This document shows, in pieces, positions 23,788 to 35,848 of a DNA stretch of 64,000 nucleotides. This DNA is from Hyaloperonospora brassicae. Taxonomy: Eukaryota > Oomycota > Peronosporomycetes > Peronosporales > Peronosporaceae. The position numbers were made by a program, and so were the translations under genes. Numbering within the stretch: the first letter of the stretch is position 1; each line of letters opens with the position of its first letter. Location of the stretch: positions 1-64,000 of the forward strand of contig CANTFL010001187.1 of the NCBI GenBank assembly GCA_947650285.1, read 5' to 3'. The notes beneath the pieces were generated by a model. The model saw only the letters and a list, made by a program, of their open reading frames with translations. It had not been told where the DNA came from and did not search any database.

Positions 23788-23881
23788 GTTAACTATGCGA
23801 GGTCAAGCGGAAAGTGAATGGAACGGACCGAACAAGTGCTCCCTGTACCAATGGTGACCAATGAGTAGCCACCATATTATC

Positions 23882-23902
23882 GATAGTCACACAGTGACTA
23901 TC
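23882..23902. promoter_or_regulatory. Conserved hairpin between antisense start and PPT, A1
   Basis: GATAGTCAC/GTGACTATC perfect 9-bp arms with a 3-nt loop. It is present in the same place in A2 (52291-52311) and A3 (57174-57194). It is a candidate structural or promoter element; its function is unknown. Confidence 0.5.
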
Positions 23903-23908
23903 AGTTAC

Positions 23909-23919
23909 GGGGAGGGTGA
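23909..23919 (+). promoter_or_regulatory. Polypurine tract of A1
   Basis: GGGGAGGGTGA directly precedes the 3' LTR at 23920, the position where plus-strand DNA synthesis primes in LTR elements. Confidence 0.8.
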
Positions 23920-24309
23920 TGTAACAAGGCAGCCCGTTACATGGAAATGTCACTTTAAAGAAAGTGACAATAAAGAATATTAAGTTGAACATTCTTTGAA
24001 CAATATCACCAAAGTGGTGATATTGAAGGGTCGACCAAAGAGTCTGTTCATTAGTTGATATCATGATGATATCAAACCACCAATCGTCGCAAGACTCGCG
24101 CAATGAGTGGTGACGAGACGTCACCATACACTCAGTTATATTAGCATAATTAAGTTAAGTCAAACAGAGAGACAGTAGTCAAAAGACTTAATTATATTAA
24201 TATGATAGTTCTGCTTTTACCTTACCTACGCTTCCTCGCTTGCCTTGTTACGTCTATCGGGGCACCGATACCCTTGCGTTAAGTTCACGCAAGGGTTTGC
24301 CCCGTTACA
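23920..24309 (+). repeat. 3' LTR of A1
   Basis: 390 bp, starting TGTAACAAGG (the first hairpin arm is damaged relative to the 5' LTR) and ending CCCCGTTACA. Followed by TSD TACAC at 24310-24314. Confidence 0.95.
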
Positions 24310-24314
24310 TACAC

Positions 24315-24975
24315 CTACTATAGTGTAGACAGGTACTAATAAATTTTAGTATGTTGGACGTGCAGAGAAAGGTGAGTTTACCAGACGAACGCGCTTAGTA
24401 GAAGTAAATCGTAGAAATGTAAATAATCGATAGTAAAAAGCCTTCCTGATGTGTTTTTTGGGATCTTATTGGAACCATATCATGCTACAAGCTCCAAATT
24501 TAGTTACTTGCTCACCACAAATCGCGCGCGTCTAGCAGATATCTTTGATAATGATGATGTTGAGCTGATGACCTACGTCAACCGCTATGCGGATCGGTGC
24601 TGAATATTACCTTCGACGATAATATTCCGTCAATATTTACCGATCCCTATAAATGCTGAAAACATAATCAAGTACATCGGTCTTCCGATTAACTCATGTT
24701 TGAAGTCCTTAACATGTAACGGAAGCAACCCGTTCCAGCTATTCAGGCTTAGACATCAGAATCCGAGTACTGGTTGATGGCTGATCGAGAGAAGTGTGGC
24801 GGCCTATGACTTCCTATTTGAAAATGAAGCACTTTTTGATCTGGCCGAACCCATTTCGTCCTGCATTGCGTGATCAAGACATCATGGTACGGCGCGCACC
24901 ACATGAAACCTGTAGCTTTTATGGGCCATATTGAGAAAGGAAAACATAATTTATCGCTGTTTCCGCAACCGAAAT
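24315..24975. other. No gene recognised; small LTR-like scrap
   Basis: The only recognisable feature is about 35 bp at 24515-24550, which in reverse orientation resembles the conserved GACGCGCGC core of family A-type LTRs. Confidence 0.4.
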
Positions 24976-25408
24976 TGTAACGGGGTGAGCCCGTCACATA
25001 AAATTAATACTAATGCACCAATTTTTGGATATTATATATTTAGATAATACTCAATCAACATCACTTGTAAAGAGGTGATGTTGGCGGAATATTATCTCTA
25101 AAGGATATATTCTTGGGTGCTTTACTTTTGGTTGATGTGGCTACATCAACCAGATTAACCACCAATTGCTGCTTGACGTGCGCAATGGGTGGTGGACAAG
25201 AAACCTACATAGGATATTGTAGATTAATTTAGTTAGGTCAAGATAAAGATTTTGATAGGAAATCTTAACTATATTAAATACAGTTCTACTTTTTCCTTCA
25301 ATAGAGCTTTCGAGTATAGCCTACTTCGCTGCGCTTCCTCGCCACAGTTACCTGACGTCGAATGCACACATTCTTGTGTCGAACTGACACAAGGCGTGTC
25401 CCGTTACA
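24976..25408 (+). repeat. Solo LTR, 433 bp, with TSD
   Basis: Starts TGTAACGGGGTGAGCCCGTC and ends GTGTCCCGTTACA, with perfect TSD GAAAT at 24971-24975 and 25409-25413. The sequence is well diverged from the A1 LTR but has the same plan: terminal palindrome, mid hairpin 25056-25083 (CAACATCAC/GTGATGTTG), and terminal hairpin 25373-25393 (CTTGTGTC/GACACAAG). Confidence 0.93.
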
Positions 25409-25413
25409 GAAAT

Positions 25414-26540
25414 CGCCTATTCTAACTCTTTCGTCGCACTGCAAACAATAAGCAAGTCTTTTGCGCGTTTCCAACACCGACCAATGTAATAACCAATAAA
25501 TATCTAAGTACATGCGTGCCTCAACAAATTTCTACGGCACTTGCAGGCGATGAGGGTTATTTCTGCGCTTGCAGTTTCGTCCAAAATCATTTTGACTTCC
25601 ACAGCCTAAAAGAACATTATGAAGAGTCCATCAGTGCGGCCGGCCACCAAATTATTTTACCCTAGGTTTCATTGCGATGTGACCTTCATTAGACATATCT
25701 GGGGAGAATCAATATGATCTGCTCAAAATAATTGAGACTGCACTTTCTAATTCCTCGAACAGATGGTCATAAAATCCCTTGCATCCAACACTCTTACTAC
25801 CATGCCGCTAAGCGTGAAAGCGCTTGCGGTACATGGACGTTTATTGAATATTCACACGTAGGAATGCCGTCAAATATGACGATAAGAAGTATAGGCTGCA
25901 CCGTAAGGTCCCAACTTCAATAGTAGACGTATGACTTCATTTAAGATGCTGTCAATTACTATGCTTTGCAATTTTGGATCAAAACATGATGGGTTTCAAC
26001 GGATTTGATTTATTGTCTGCGTGTTTTTTTTAATAAATAGAGGACAAATGCAGGCAAAAAAATGCCGTTCATGGTGACGAAAGCCATTTTTGCCTTTGTA
26101 AGATATCAAAAATGATTCATCAACGCTAATTTAACTATTTTTATATAGGTTTGCACGTATAATATTTCGAAAAGCTGGAAAAAAGGAGACAACGCGGATT
26201 TGTCTGGGGCGGCCAATGGAGCTAGCCGCGACCATAAATTTGTAAAAATCTCCTGAATTTAGGGTTATATAATTCGCGGGAAAATCGTCACTATAAAATC
26301 CGAGACTATAAATACAAAGCTAGAAGAATACTCAATCCATCCATTGTCGTATATTTGTTTTCTATAAAGCACGGGGCGAAGTAGCTGGATGACAAAGGTC
26401 GCAAAAAGGTACATGTTATAGATGGGGACCACTACATGTGAATCAAAAGTTTACTACAACGCGCTACACAAATATCTATTTCTACTGGAAAGGCATGTAA
26501 AGCCCAACCATTAGCTTTGTCGCATGTACTGATTATAAGG
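25414..26540. other. No gene recognised
   Basis: AT-rich with short frames and homopolymer runs near 26025. Nothing I can assign before the LTR-B fragment begins. Confidence 0.5.
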
Positions 26541-27110
26541 ACTATGATGGAGTGGTGATAGCTCTTTCTAATAGTCGAACCCAACTTCCCACTGGCGCCT
26601 TGACAACCGACTAACGGAGGGGGGTACTCCGATTTCGTGCTGTATACTTTTCTCACCGTTTGTAACCGTCGGTGGGGCGGATTGCCTTCTTCCAGGTGGA
26701 CTCGAGTCAATGCCAAGCTTGACCGTGGTGGGGATTAGTGCTGTCTCGTGGAAACCGTCTTACGATAACGGGTGTACTTGTAAGGCGCTCGATATGAGCC
26801 ACCTCGATCTCATCGAGATCTTTTTGTCCAATGTAGGCGCTTAATTCGCGAGCCTCCTGACCACTTGAGCCGTCTCGCGATCTTGCACCTTCGCCTTTAC
26901 TTGTCTGCTGCTTCCGATCACAGTTATAGTTTTCGTTGAGAGTCATCAATCCCTGGCCAAACAATCCAGGGATAACACTTGATTTAAGTATGCAACCTCC
27001 TTTGACGTCGGGTGGTCAATAATCCAACCCGGAAGAGAAGTCGACACGTGTACTTTAAACAAGTTGAACTCTGTTTAAAGTAGCCAATCAAACCCAAAAC
27101 CATTAGCACA
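26540..27110 (-). repeat. Family B LTR/leader copy 1
   Basis: Read on minus, it aligns with 41832-42425 and 35205-35765. Shared blocks include GTGTCGACTTCTC, the GATCGGAAGCA region, the GATCTCGATGAGATC palindrome, the GTCCACCTGGAAGA block and GGCGCCAGTGGGAAG. Exact LTR ends are not resolved. It contains strong hairpins, for example arms 26949-26956/26966-26973 and 27051-27061/27072-27082. Confidence 0.75.
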
Positions 27111-27243
27111 TTGAAAGCCCTATCTGTAACCTGAATTTCGAAACCACGTGTTTCCCTCTCCCAAAGATCGTCACCTTGTACCTATGTGGCTTAAACCAAA
27201 TGCGCACTCTCTGGAACTTTAGTGTGACACACACCCGACCGGT

Positions 27244-27382
27244 ATACCATAGATCTAGAGGCCGAGCAATCAGATCGAGATCGAGAGCTTCGATCAAGAT
27301 CTAGAGATCAGATCGATATCGAGAGCTCAGGTTGATATCGAGAGATCAGATCGAGATCGAGAGATCGGATCGAGACCGTGAG
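27244..27382. repeat. GATC-rich minisatellite beside LTR-B copy 1
   Basis: Imperfect tandem units of roughly 20 bp with AGATCGAGATCGAGAGATC as a typical unit. On the minus strand it lies about 200 bp upstream of the conserved GTGTCGAC block, the same place as the arrays at 35849 and 41608. Confidence 0.8.
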
Positions 27383-27547
27383 CCACCCATTTCAGAAAGT
27401 ATCCTTCCAATCAGAGCCCCTGTCGGACTTAACAGGCGCCTGCCATCTGAGAGCTCCCACCTATTCCTCAGCTGTAAAATATCGTGAGCACTATACCGCA
27501 ATGTCGTCCTTCATGGAGAAACAAAATGGCATCCTTGGATGTTGTCT

Positions 27548-28240
27548 TCCACACAAACATCCACGTTCTGATCAATTCGACTTGTTCAAATGATGAACTT
27601 TCGGTACTGCTTGAGCCTCAACGTAGCTGCCGGTATATTGCTGCACAATGTAGTGGTCCATTACACTGAGGTCTTGTACATTTGTTGCTTAGACTTATCC
27701 CCGAGTGAGGTCGTTACTCTCACACTTAGAAAAATAGAGTGCTCGTGAACGCTCCATGAAATTCATGTCCAAATGATAAACAAGGGCCAGGTGACTTTAA
27801 GAATCGATGCTGCAGGCTGGTCCATGGTTGATTCTGCTGAGCCCTGGTAGACGAACGATGATATAAAATTTTCCATCTAACTTAAATATGATGAATTCGT
27901 CATCATACTTCTCATCAGTTGACTCGTAGCGGTTTTTCACTACACGCTTGTTCATTGTTAATGATGCGCCTGTTGCATGAAGCACCGTCATCCTCTTGAG
28001 AGGTACTTCGCGCCCAAAGAAGGTGGGCCTACGATTATATGTTGACCAGAGTCATGCAAAAATTAATCGACAATCACAGTCGACTAGTTCCAGAAGTGAC
28101 AAGTCTTTGAATAATTAGATATCAAGGGTGATGATGCAAACCTCAATACGACGGGCAGTAACACAAACAATTAATGTGCGCTGGAAGGAGCCTATGTCAA
28201 TAGCCTGTAAATTTATTGACGCTGCTAGATCTGCATGACC
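27548..28240 (-). pseudogene. Second copy of the decayed retropepsin/spacer segment
   Basis: Near-identical to 5345-6045 across about 690 bp. The minus frame 27991-27797 matches the protease C-terminal half (ATGASLT, DEFIIFKLDGKFYIIV). It carries the same small indels as the other copy, and RT sequence is absent on its downstream side, where the minisatellite at 27382 begins. Confidence 0.8.
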
Positions 28241-31200
28241 TCTGACCCTACAAAGCCGATGTTTATCGATCCTCCGGACTGGGAGAGATCACAAAGCCGC
28301 GTCGGATACGAGTTTCGAGTCCATCTTTAGACATCCACCTTAAGTCTCATTGTGAGTAACACCGAACTTTTGACAATACATGCATCATCGTGGTTACCTG
28401 TCTCTTCATATTGATCGCATTGATAACGTATGTGCGTCCTAGAGGGAGAAAGTATTAGCTCTATACATTGCAGAGGCCACCAATCTACACCCCTAGATCC
28501 CTATTCGTCTTTGAAGACAATTGAAAACTTTGATTAAGTGAGAACTTTTATGGTGAAGCCTTCCTGCTCCACCACGGGCATCGCATGGTCTAGCCTATCA
28601 AGTTTTAGGTGAAACGGATGGATCTTAATGAGATCATACGGTCCATTGCGGGACAATGCATATATCAGAGGAGTGAGCGAGCTGCGCCACGTCTACGTTG
28701 CAGTTCGACCTTTATCATGTCTAGGCGTCTGTATGTTGTATGTGTATCACGTGACTCAAAATGGAGTGAACATAAATAAAAAGAGAGTGACTAAAACAGT
28801 TACTTTTCTTATCAATGATCAACTAGTGTGCATTTGCCAGTACAAGATGACTAGTCAGAGCATGAGCTAGACGTATTTGGCCGCTTGTGCGACAAAGAAC
28901 TAACTCATTTTGAGCGTGACTAAGGCTTCTATTAGCAACATCATCAATAAAACCGCTGGGATTAGTGCAATAGAATTGAGAAGCCTCAACGCCGAGCGTC
29001 AAACCTTTTTTCGTACCCAGTGATGGAGCAGGCAGTATCATCCTGGGTGCTGCAGTGCAAACATCTTGAGTTCATCCCCCCTAGTATCTAAAATGGTTAA
29101 CAGCTTAAATATATGCCAAATTACTTGGAAATCCAAATAACGCCATCACGTTGTCTCAGTGATGACTCATAAATGTTCTAGCACCGCCTTAAACTCCGTG
29201 ATATCCATATAAACAGCATAAACAAATTGTTTTATGTAGAGGCTTTCGACGAGACTCGACCTAAGATACAAACAGTAATTGCAGGGCATACTCTATGACG
29301 TGTGCATCATAATGAAACTAGTATGTGTAGTTTTGAAGTAGTTGAATATCGATAACTCTTGCGTATCCAACTTCCACAGGTCTTTCTACAGCATGTCATC
29401 TGATCGAACGGCTCAAACAGCGATAGAGAAGAATAAAAATAGGTCATAATGTTGATCCCTGTTTGACGTTCGACGTTAGTGGTATGTCATCTACAAGCAC
29501 CTGACTTGCAGACACACATCAACGTAGCTCTCACATCGGATTCTGACGGGTCCGATAGGCCTAACCATAATTCATCTGATGAGCTAAGAATATGTGCTGT
29601 TATAACAACAGAATCGGATAACATATTAATTAATACTTTACAAGCATAGCATAAAAGCAAAGAAGAACGTTAAGTTCTTTCAAAAACCGCTTCTCAATTT
29701 TCATAAGGTATAAAGGTATGCTTTTGCAACTAAATGCCTCAGAATGGATCTGTTATTGTGCAGAACTTGACAAGTAAGGTAGGGTCAAGACCGGGAAGGT
29801 CTCCTCTTGTCTATAAATGCGCCTAAAGAACATTGTCAAGGACCTTTAGCTGACGAACGACTAGCTTACGCCCCTTCCGCCCAGCCTGACCTCAAATTTT
29901 ATACCAAAGCATGTTGGAATAACTGCCGTTTTTTAAAGGCGTTATCCGCTACTATCTTCACCACGCTCCGGATCGCGACGAACGCGGCGAGAATGCTGGT
30001 CTTTACAAAGCTCACCAGCTCACATCCCTGCGCTAGTATATTCCTGCCAAGACTAGTACTGCGTCCAGCCAAATTTAAAACAGCTTATAGCACACATTAG
30101 ACTGTTTGAAAAGTTACCACGGTTTCCATCAAAAGGGAGAAAGTGGAGAACAAGGAGAAAGAGACGGATACTGATGGGAAGAGGGGTCTAAGGCAGGACC
30201 GGAGATCAGTCTTAGTCAGCTCCTGATCCTCAATCAGATATCCATACAGTAGCTTTTTTTATCTGTGGAAAGACAAAAGTCCCTATCCAGGTCTCCATGA
30301 TCAAGAGATTCTGGTCGTATAGCAAGAGGAGAATAAAGGCATTGAAGGAGCTGCAGCAGAGTAGCAGGGAAATACATACAGATCACAAATTTCGGTAATA
30401 ATAATATTACTAGAATATGTAGTTGCTGTACTTTATTGATCTATCGTAGGAAACCAACCGTTATGCCTTCGAGCTACGACAAAACCTTCAGGGTGACACT
30501 TAATGTGCCAACACCTCACAATCCACCCTCAACGCGTGACTTAAATGAATTCTACCACAGATCGGAAAATAATCTCTTTCGATACTCTCTTGTATGGCGT
30601 CTCGGCTATCAGTTATATATTTCAAAGTAGCGAACATAAAACGACCACGGCGGATGTCAAATCCAACAAGTTAGTAACAAATTACGTTATCGGAAGACAA
30701 GTTGTCACAAGGAGGACTATTATAATCTGTAGACAATTGATAAAGGCTACCGGCTGCAATCAGTTGTCAAAGTACACGATGCCATCAAATCATGTCACAC
30801 CTAAAACGACGAAATGTAGGTTAAGTTTTGCATGTTCAAAATGGCCGGACGTGCCAAGCCCTTATTCCTGAGATTTACGACCAAAAATGAGCATAATTCT
30901 TAAAATATTTTTTATGTTATTGGGGGCATTACACGTCATGAACATCAAAATTTTGTCAGTGAGAACTAGTATCTTGATTTCAATTAAACATGATATCCAC
31001 CCCGCCAAGTAATAACCGAAGATATATCTACTTCGAAGATACATTTTTAAGACGGCTCTATGTATTGAATGATGTAAATCATTATATAAGTAAACGTATA
31101 TCTCAATGCAGCTAGACGCGCGCAATAGTGGGCGAGGGAGTAGCTAGAGTTAAAGTTTGAAATTCAATATTGTCAAAGAAAGATCAAAGACTTTTATATG

Positions 31201-31544
31201 GAGCCTTGAGTAAGCCAGCGCCAATAGTTCCTTCTCGTACATGAAAGTTGCCTGTCTACACTGTGGCAAGGTAGTTAGCTTGTACTGAGTCAGTTTCAGC
31301 AGCTTGTTCTGTGTCTGTAGAAGAAGAAGGTGTTTCGTTTTAACCGGTATCACTCTGTGGTCTATTCCAAAATCCCGAACATTCGATCCGACATCTAAAT
31401 GTTAGATGAATAAATGATGGTGCTTCACTACAAGCGTAAACACTTCGTCTATTTGCGTGACATACACTAGGCGGCGGTCGAGCGCATGGATTTGATCGTC
31501 GGCGGTCCTACCGTCACCACCATGTTGCGTAACCTGACCGGAAT
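28241..31544. other. Long stretch without recognisable genes
   Basis: Short frames only. A 97-codon plus frame at 29807-30100 and a Lys/Glu-rich stretch at 30115-30190 are unassigned. At 31108-31140 about 30 bp resemble the GACGCGCGCAAT core of family A-type LTRs. A minus frame at 31353-31150 has a YEKELLAL string vaguely like RNase H, too little to call. Confidence 0.45.
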
Positions 31545-32012
31545 TGTATCGGGGCACGCTCTTGCTCAGATAAATGAGCAAGGCCTTGCATAGACAACAA
31601 TACAAGGGTGCGTAAGCACGACGTCACGTACACGTGGCGTGACGAAGCGCGACCGAGACAATACAGAACTCGAAAGCTCTGTCTTGAGGGATAAGTAGAA
31701 TTATTTAATAATATATTTATTTTCTTGCTAAACCATCTTTCGTCTTAATCTAAATATACTAGACTACTGTATCCTATGTGGGTCTTCTTTCCACCACCCA
31801 TTGCAAGCATCCAACAGCGATTGGTGGTTAAATTGGTTGATGTACCGTGTACATCAACCAAGAAGTGGACCCCTTTACGGATATTACCTTAGAGGTTATA
31901 TTCCGACAACATCACTTTTCTCGAGGATGTTGATTGAATATTATCAAAATAAATAATTTTTAGAAATTAGAACTTTCGTACCAAATTTATGTAACGGGCT
32001 CATCCCGTTACA
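31545..32012 (-). repeat. Solo LTR, 468 bp, inserted at an old gag fragment
   Basis: On minus it starts TGTAACGGGATGAGCCCGTT (from 32012) and ends GTGCCCCGATACA (31545). The flanking 5-mers are GGAAT (31540-31544) and GGAAA (32013-32017), a TSD with one mismatch. It is diverged from the other LTRs but keeps the terminal hairpin 31561-31582 (CTTGCTCA/TGAGCAAG) and a mid palindrome with 11-bp arms. Confidence 0.85.
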
Positions 32013-32027
32013 GGAAACAAGTATCAT

Positions 32028-32590
32028 GCAGCGATCGCACAGTTCATCTAGCATGACCTTGATGAGGCGAAGGATGAACTAATTTGGCTTCATCAGCTAA
32101 GTTGTCAACAGGCAAGACATTGAACGAACAATTACTCAATATTTCAAATTTTAGATACTAGCAATACCAGGATGCTGCTACTGGGTTGACTCACGCACGT
32201 TGGTCCGAAATGTTATCTATAAACGATTACAAGTCAATGGGATTTGACGGAGCATTCCAATTAATACCATAGTCGAGTTAGGTGACGTCACGTAGGCTCG
32301 CCGCATCATCGAAGAAGATACGACGGTTGCATTAGGTTGGTCAAGCTTGACTGAACGTGCCAAATCTTGGGTCGTAGAGCTTAAGCTCTACGACCCATAT
32401 GCGTTTGTATTGTTAAAAATACTCATTGAGCGCCTCAAGAAAGACGATTAAAACGTCAAAACACGAGTTTTAAGCTTGATTTGAGTTCCTGAAACTCAGT
32501 CAGGGAACCATGAATTGCACGCTTACGCCCCAGCGCGTTCATTTATCTTGCGAGTTGCATCACAGCCGATCCTGCATTAAAAAACACGCC
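32028..32590 (+). pseudogene. Decayed gag fragment, family A
   Basis: DNA similarity to A2 gag starts at the CATGC-CGCTATCGCC block (32028 onward). Protein-level similarity continues through a RAKSWVVELKLYDPYAF stretch (A2: RAKTWALGLEMSDPNAF) to an ELHAYAP block (A2: AYAQHI). Several stops and frameshifts. The adjacent solo LTR at 31545-32012 is in the opposite orientation and is probably an unrelated insertion. Confidence 0.7.
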
Positions 32591-34500
32591 TATGACTATA
32601 ACCACAATTTTTCGTCGCGCTTGCGGGCGCTACATACCATTTCTGAAGAGCTGACCGGGCGATCATATTGTGCTATGTCCTTGTGACGCCATGTATTTCG
32701 CATTATGGCCGATTGAACTAAAGTGACGAAACTGGTGCACACATTTTGGCCTTTTGTTTTCTTGCAGCGACGCAGGACGAGGCACAAATGGTGTAGCAGC
32801 ACTAGAAAAAGCCAGTGATGCCTACTTGTACATGAAGGCATAGCGTCAAAGATAGAAGGCGAAGCAGTATAGCAATCTAGAGAGTAAGAGAGCTCTAAGC
32901 TGACAATTTCATTTTCGGCAGAGCTCGTGGCAGTCGAACATAGTCAGAACAATTAAAACCGGAAGGCCACGCTCGAGCGTGTCGTGCCGGCGATGCATCA
33001 TTCAATCTCAATTTGCTGAAGGTGGGATAACGAGTATGTCCTATTTTGTGGGTACAAAAATGACGGCTTGCTCGTGCGGACATATGTAAATAGACGACTA
33101 AAAACTTTCCGTCTTTTTCTGACGCCGGAACCAATTCTCATTCTACGGCACGTCTCAAATAATGTTCCCAAAGCGGTATCTATTTCGTGGCGCCTATTAT
33201 ATCCGATTGGTATAAAGGTCATATATTTCGACGTGTTTTAATTCATTTCACATCCGCGATCGACTGATGGGCAACCACGTCTATTGAGTCCCATTAACTC
33301 ACATTTACCACATCTTAATATTCCAACGCGACCTTCCTCGAGCTTGGAGAGGAATGGTTCTCTCTTTGTCCAAATTTTTGAAGTATTTTTACGCCGATCG
33401 GCCTTTCGATAAGAAAAAATGGCGAGTAGACCTGTACAACAGCGTCAACCAGCTGTTATTGAGTGAATGGAAGCATCTCTTTACATAATAATACCGCTCG
33501 ACGAAAGCAAAGCCTCGTATCTTGATACCGGAGACAAGTCAGTTGCATCATTCGCATCGAGTAATAGGCAGCGCGGTGTCATTAACATTTTCTTCCTTCT
33601 AGCATTACTGTTTTTCTATAATGAGCGATCTCTAAACAGCACTATTCTTAAGGTGCAGATTTAAACTTGTTGAAAGGTAAGTTTCGATGAGAATTTCTTT
33701 TATTTATATTCAGAAGTGGTTAACAAGTAGGTTGCATCCGTTGAATCTGGGGAGTATCCACGTAGACGTGACCTATGAATTTAACGTCTTGCTTCAAGCG
33801 GAAGAGTATCGAATCCGAACGGAGTCCATATATCAAAACTCTTCATAATGTGGGCCACGTAACTAAATAGGGAGTGTATATAACTAAAAAGGTATTAAAT
33901 GTAACGATTCTCGAACGAAAGCTTGAGACATCGGTGTGTCTTGTAAAAATCGGGGTCAAAAGTCGGCAAAAAAGTCACACCTTGTTCCTCACAATTTCAC
34001 CAACCTATATAACGACTAGGACGTCTACGTGTCTCTCAATTTGATGCGAAACATACAATCATTTCGGAAAGGTGGTAAAGCGAATTGAGAAGCGTGGGCA
34101 GATGATCGCGCTGCGACCAAGGGCTAGTTTGCTGTGGGTGTGTTCCATGCAATGAAGTAGACCACACACCGAAATATTGGATGACTCGACCCTGGATAGT
34201 GCGATCTTAGGGGATAAGACCTTGGAGGATGCGAGTTAAGTGAACTTGCGGCATACCAAGTGCAGCCTTGTGCTGTCGCACGAGGTGATCCATAATCTTA
34301 TAAATGAAAAGGCTTAGCCATAGTTTTAGACTTTGGTTGGATATCATTTAGAATGAAATCAATTTACTTTCAAGTACTTATGTGTCTTATCTCCTTCCGG
34401 ATAGCATTATTTGGCCCTCCGAATTCTGAGAAAATCGACCAACTGCCAAGAGTCTCACCCCTACATTACTTGGCCATGAGGGCAAGAAACCTTGAAACCC
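32591..34500. other. No gene recognised
   Basis: Only short, unremarkable frames on both strands. I could find no domain or repeat boundary. Confidence 0.5.
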
Positions 34501-34519
34501 CTTAAACTACGATCGGATG

Positions 34520-34890
34520 CAGAATGAAAGTTCGCGAGATGGCTCAAGTGGTCAAAAGATCGCGAAACAAGAACCAAATTTGGACGAGGCGATCACGTAG
34601 AGATTGGGGTGACTCAAAATTGATTACCCTACAGTTCCACACGTTGTCGTGTAAAAATTCCCATACGATCACCAACCCAAGTCAAACACGCTCAAGCATT
34701 CTATTGAGACGATTCCACCTGGAAGAGCGCAGCTCTCCCTATCGACGGTTACAAAAGTTGAGAAAATAAACGAGCAAGTCAATGTAGTACGCACTCAATA
34801 GTCGATCTTATGCGCGCCAGTGGAGAGTCGGTATCGCAAGATAGTGTGATCTACACTCCACTATAGAAACAAATGGTGAGGACACGTTTG
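34520..34890 (+). repeat. Family B LTR/leader fragment
   Basis: Contains the CGCGAGATGGCTCAAGTGG block, the CCACCTGGAAGAGCGCA block, the GACGGTTACAAAAG block and GCGCCAGTGGAGAGTCGG, in the same order as the copies at 26540, 35205 and 41832. More decayed than those copies. Confidence 0.6.
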
Positions 34891-35204
34891 GGGGTCTCTG
34901 GATTCTTAAGGATTTTTATTCTTATGTTTTCGACAAGTTTTTATAGATGGTGGAAGTGGAGTAGATCAATCTACTAGAGGTTTTAACTTTAATAACTCCT
35001 AATTGTTTAATCTCACTATAGTATACGCATAACGCCATTATAATCCGATAACAAATAACATCTAATAGTATGCGGGAATGTGTTTCAACCAGAACTAGCA
35101 ATGATCAGAGGGAAGACTTAATGCCACTTTTATCTTTCCAATCGACGCACGTGCGCTTAGAAAACAAAATATCAGCTTTCTGTTGTGTGGTAAAGTGGTG
35201 ATCA

Positions 35205-35765
35205 CGATTTTCTTGTGACCCCCGACTCTCCACTGGCACCCGGACGACCGACTAATGGAAAGGGGACCCCGATTCCGAGCTTTGTGCCTTCTTGTTTACC
35301 TTGTGTACCCGTCAGTGGGGTGAGTTGCGCTCTTCTTGATGGACTTGAGCCGAAGTTGAACTTGACCGTTTTGGGGATAGGGGTTGATCGGGTGGAAACT
35401 CGTCACCCGGTCAAACGTGCGGTGGATTGAGCGTAAATTGTTCACTCGATCGCAAGTATGCTTGGGCGCTCTCCCATTGCCGCCTGTATCCAAAGTTGAT
35501 GCTTGATCCGCGAGTTTTCTGACCACTTAAGCCGTATCGCGATCTTATATCTGAACCGCTAGGTTCCCTGCGTCCAATCGCTGTTGGGTGGGGGATAAGA
35601 ATTGATGTTTCGCCTGGCTTTACAATCCAAAGGTGAAGTTTATACATGCACAGGCCGCTCTCTATTCAGCGGGAGGCCGAACTTCATGCCCAGGAGAAGT
35701 CGACGCGTGTCGTTGCAATTTCTATTCTCTTTAATGTCAACCTAATCCAAAACCTATGACTAAAT
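35205..35765 (-). repeat. Family B LTR/leader copy 2
   Basis: Minus-strand match to 41832-42425: the GTCGTCCGGGTGCCAGTGGAGAGTCGG block, the GACGGGTACACAAGGTAAAC block, the GTCCATCAAGAAG block, and the GACGCGTGTCG region at its far end. Boundaries not resolved. Confidence 0.7.
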
Positions 35766-35848
35766 CCATCTTATAGCTGGATCACTGTTGCGTATCGCCT
35801 GTCTCTGTAATTCAACTCGTGCATCATGTAGTCCACAGCAGATAATCG

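Larger units (their letters stand above)
16323..24309 (+). mobile_element. A1: full-length Ty3/Gypsy chromovirus of family A, inactive
   Basis: LTRs at 16323-16713 and 23920-24309 (391 and 390 bp) enclose PBS, gag, protease, RT, RNase H, integrase, chromodomain and PPT in Ty3 order. A perfect 5-bp TSD TACAC (16318-16322 and 24310-24314) shows an unrearranged insertion. The two LTRs differ at roughly a dozen positions by hand count, so it is not very recent. Stops at 17049, 18211 and 19428 and a frameshift near 18458 disable it. Confidence 0.95.

Noticed and set aside
28823..29041. Minus frame considered as a Ty1/copia remnant
   Set aside because: No RT, RNase H or integrase motif could be aligned convincingly in any frame.
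31150..31353. Minus frame with a YEKELLAL string resembling RNase H
   Set aside because: One short motif without the flanking CDAS or YTDH blocks. Not enough to call a retroelement fragment.
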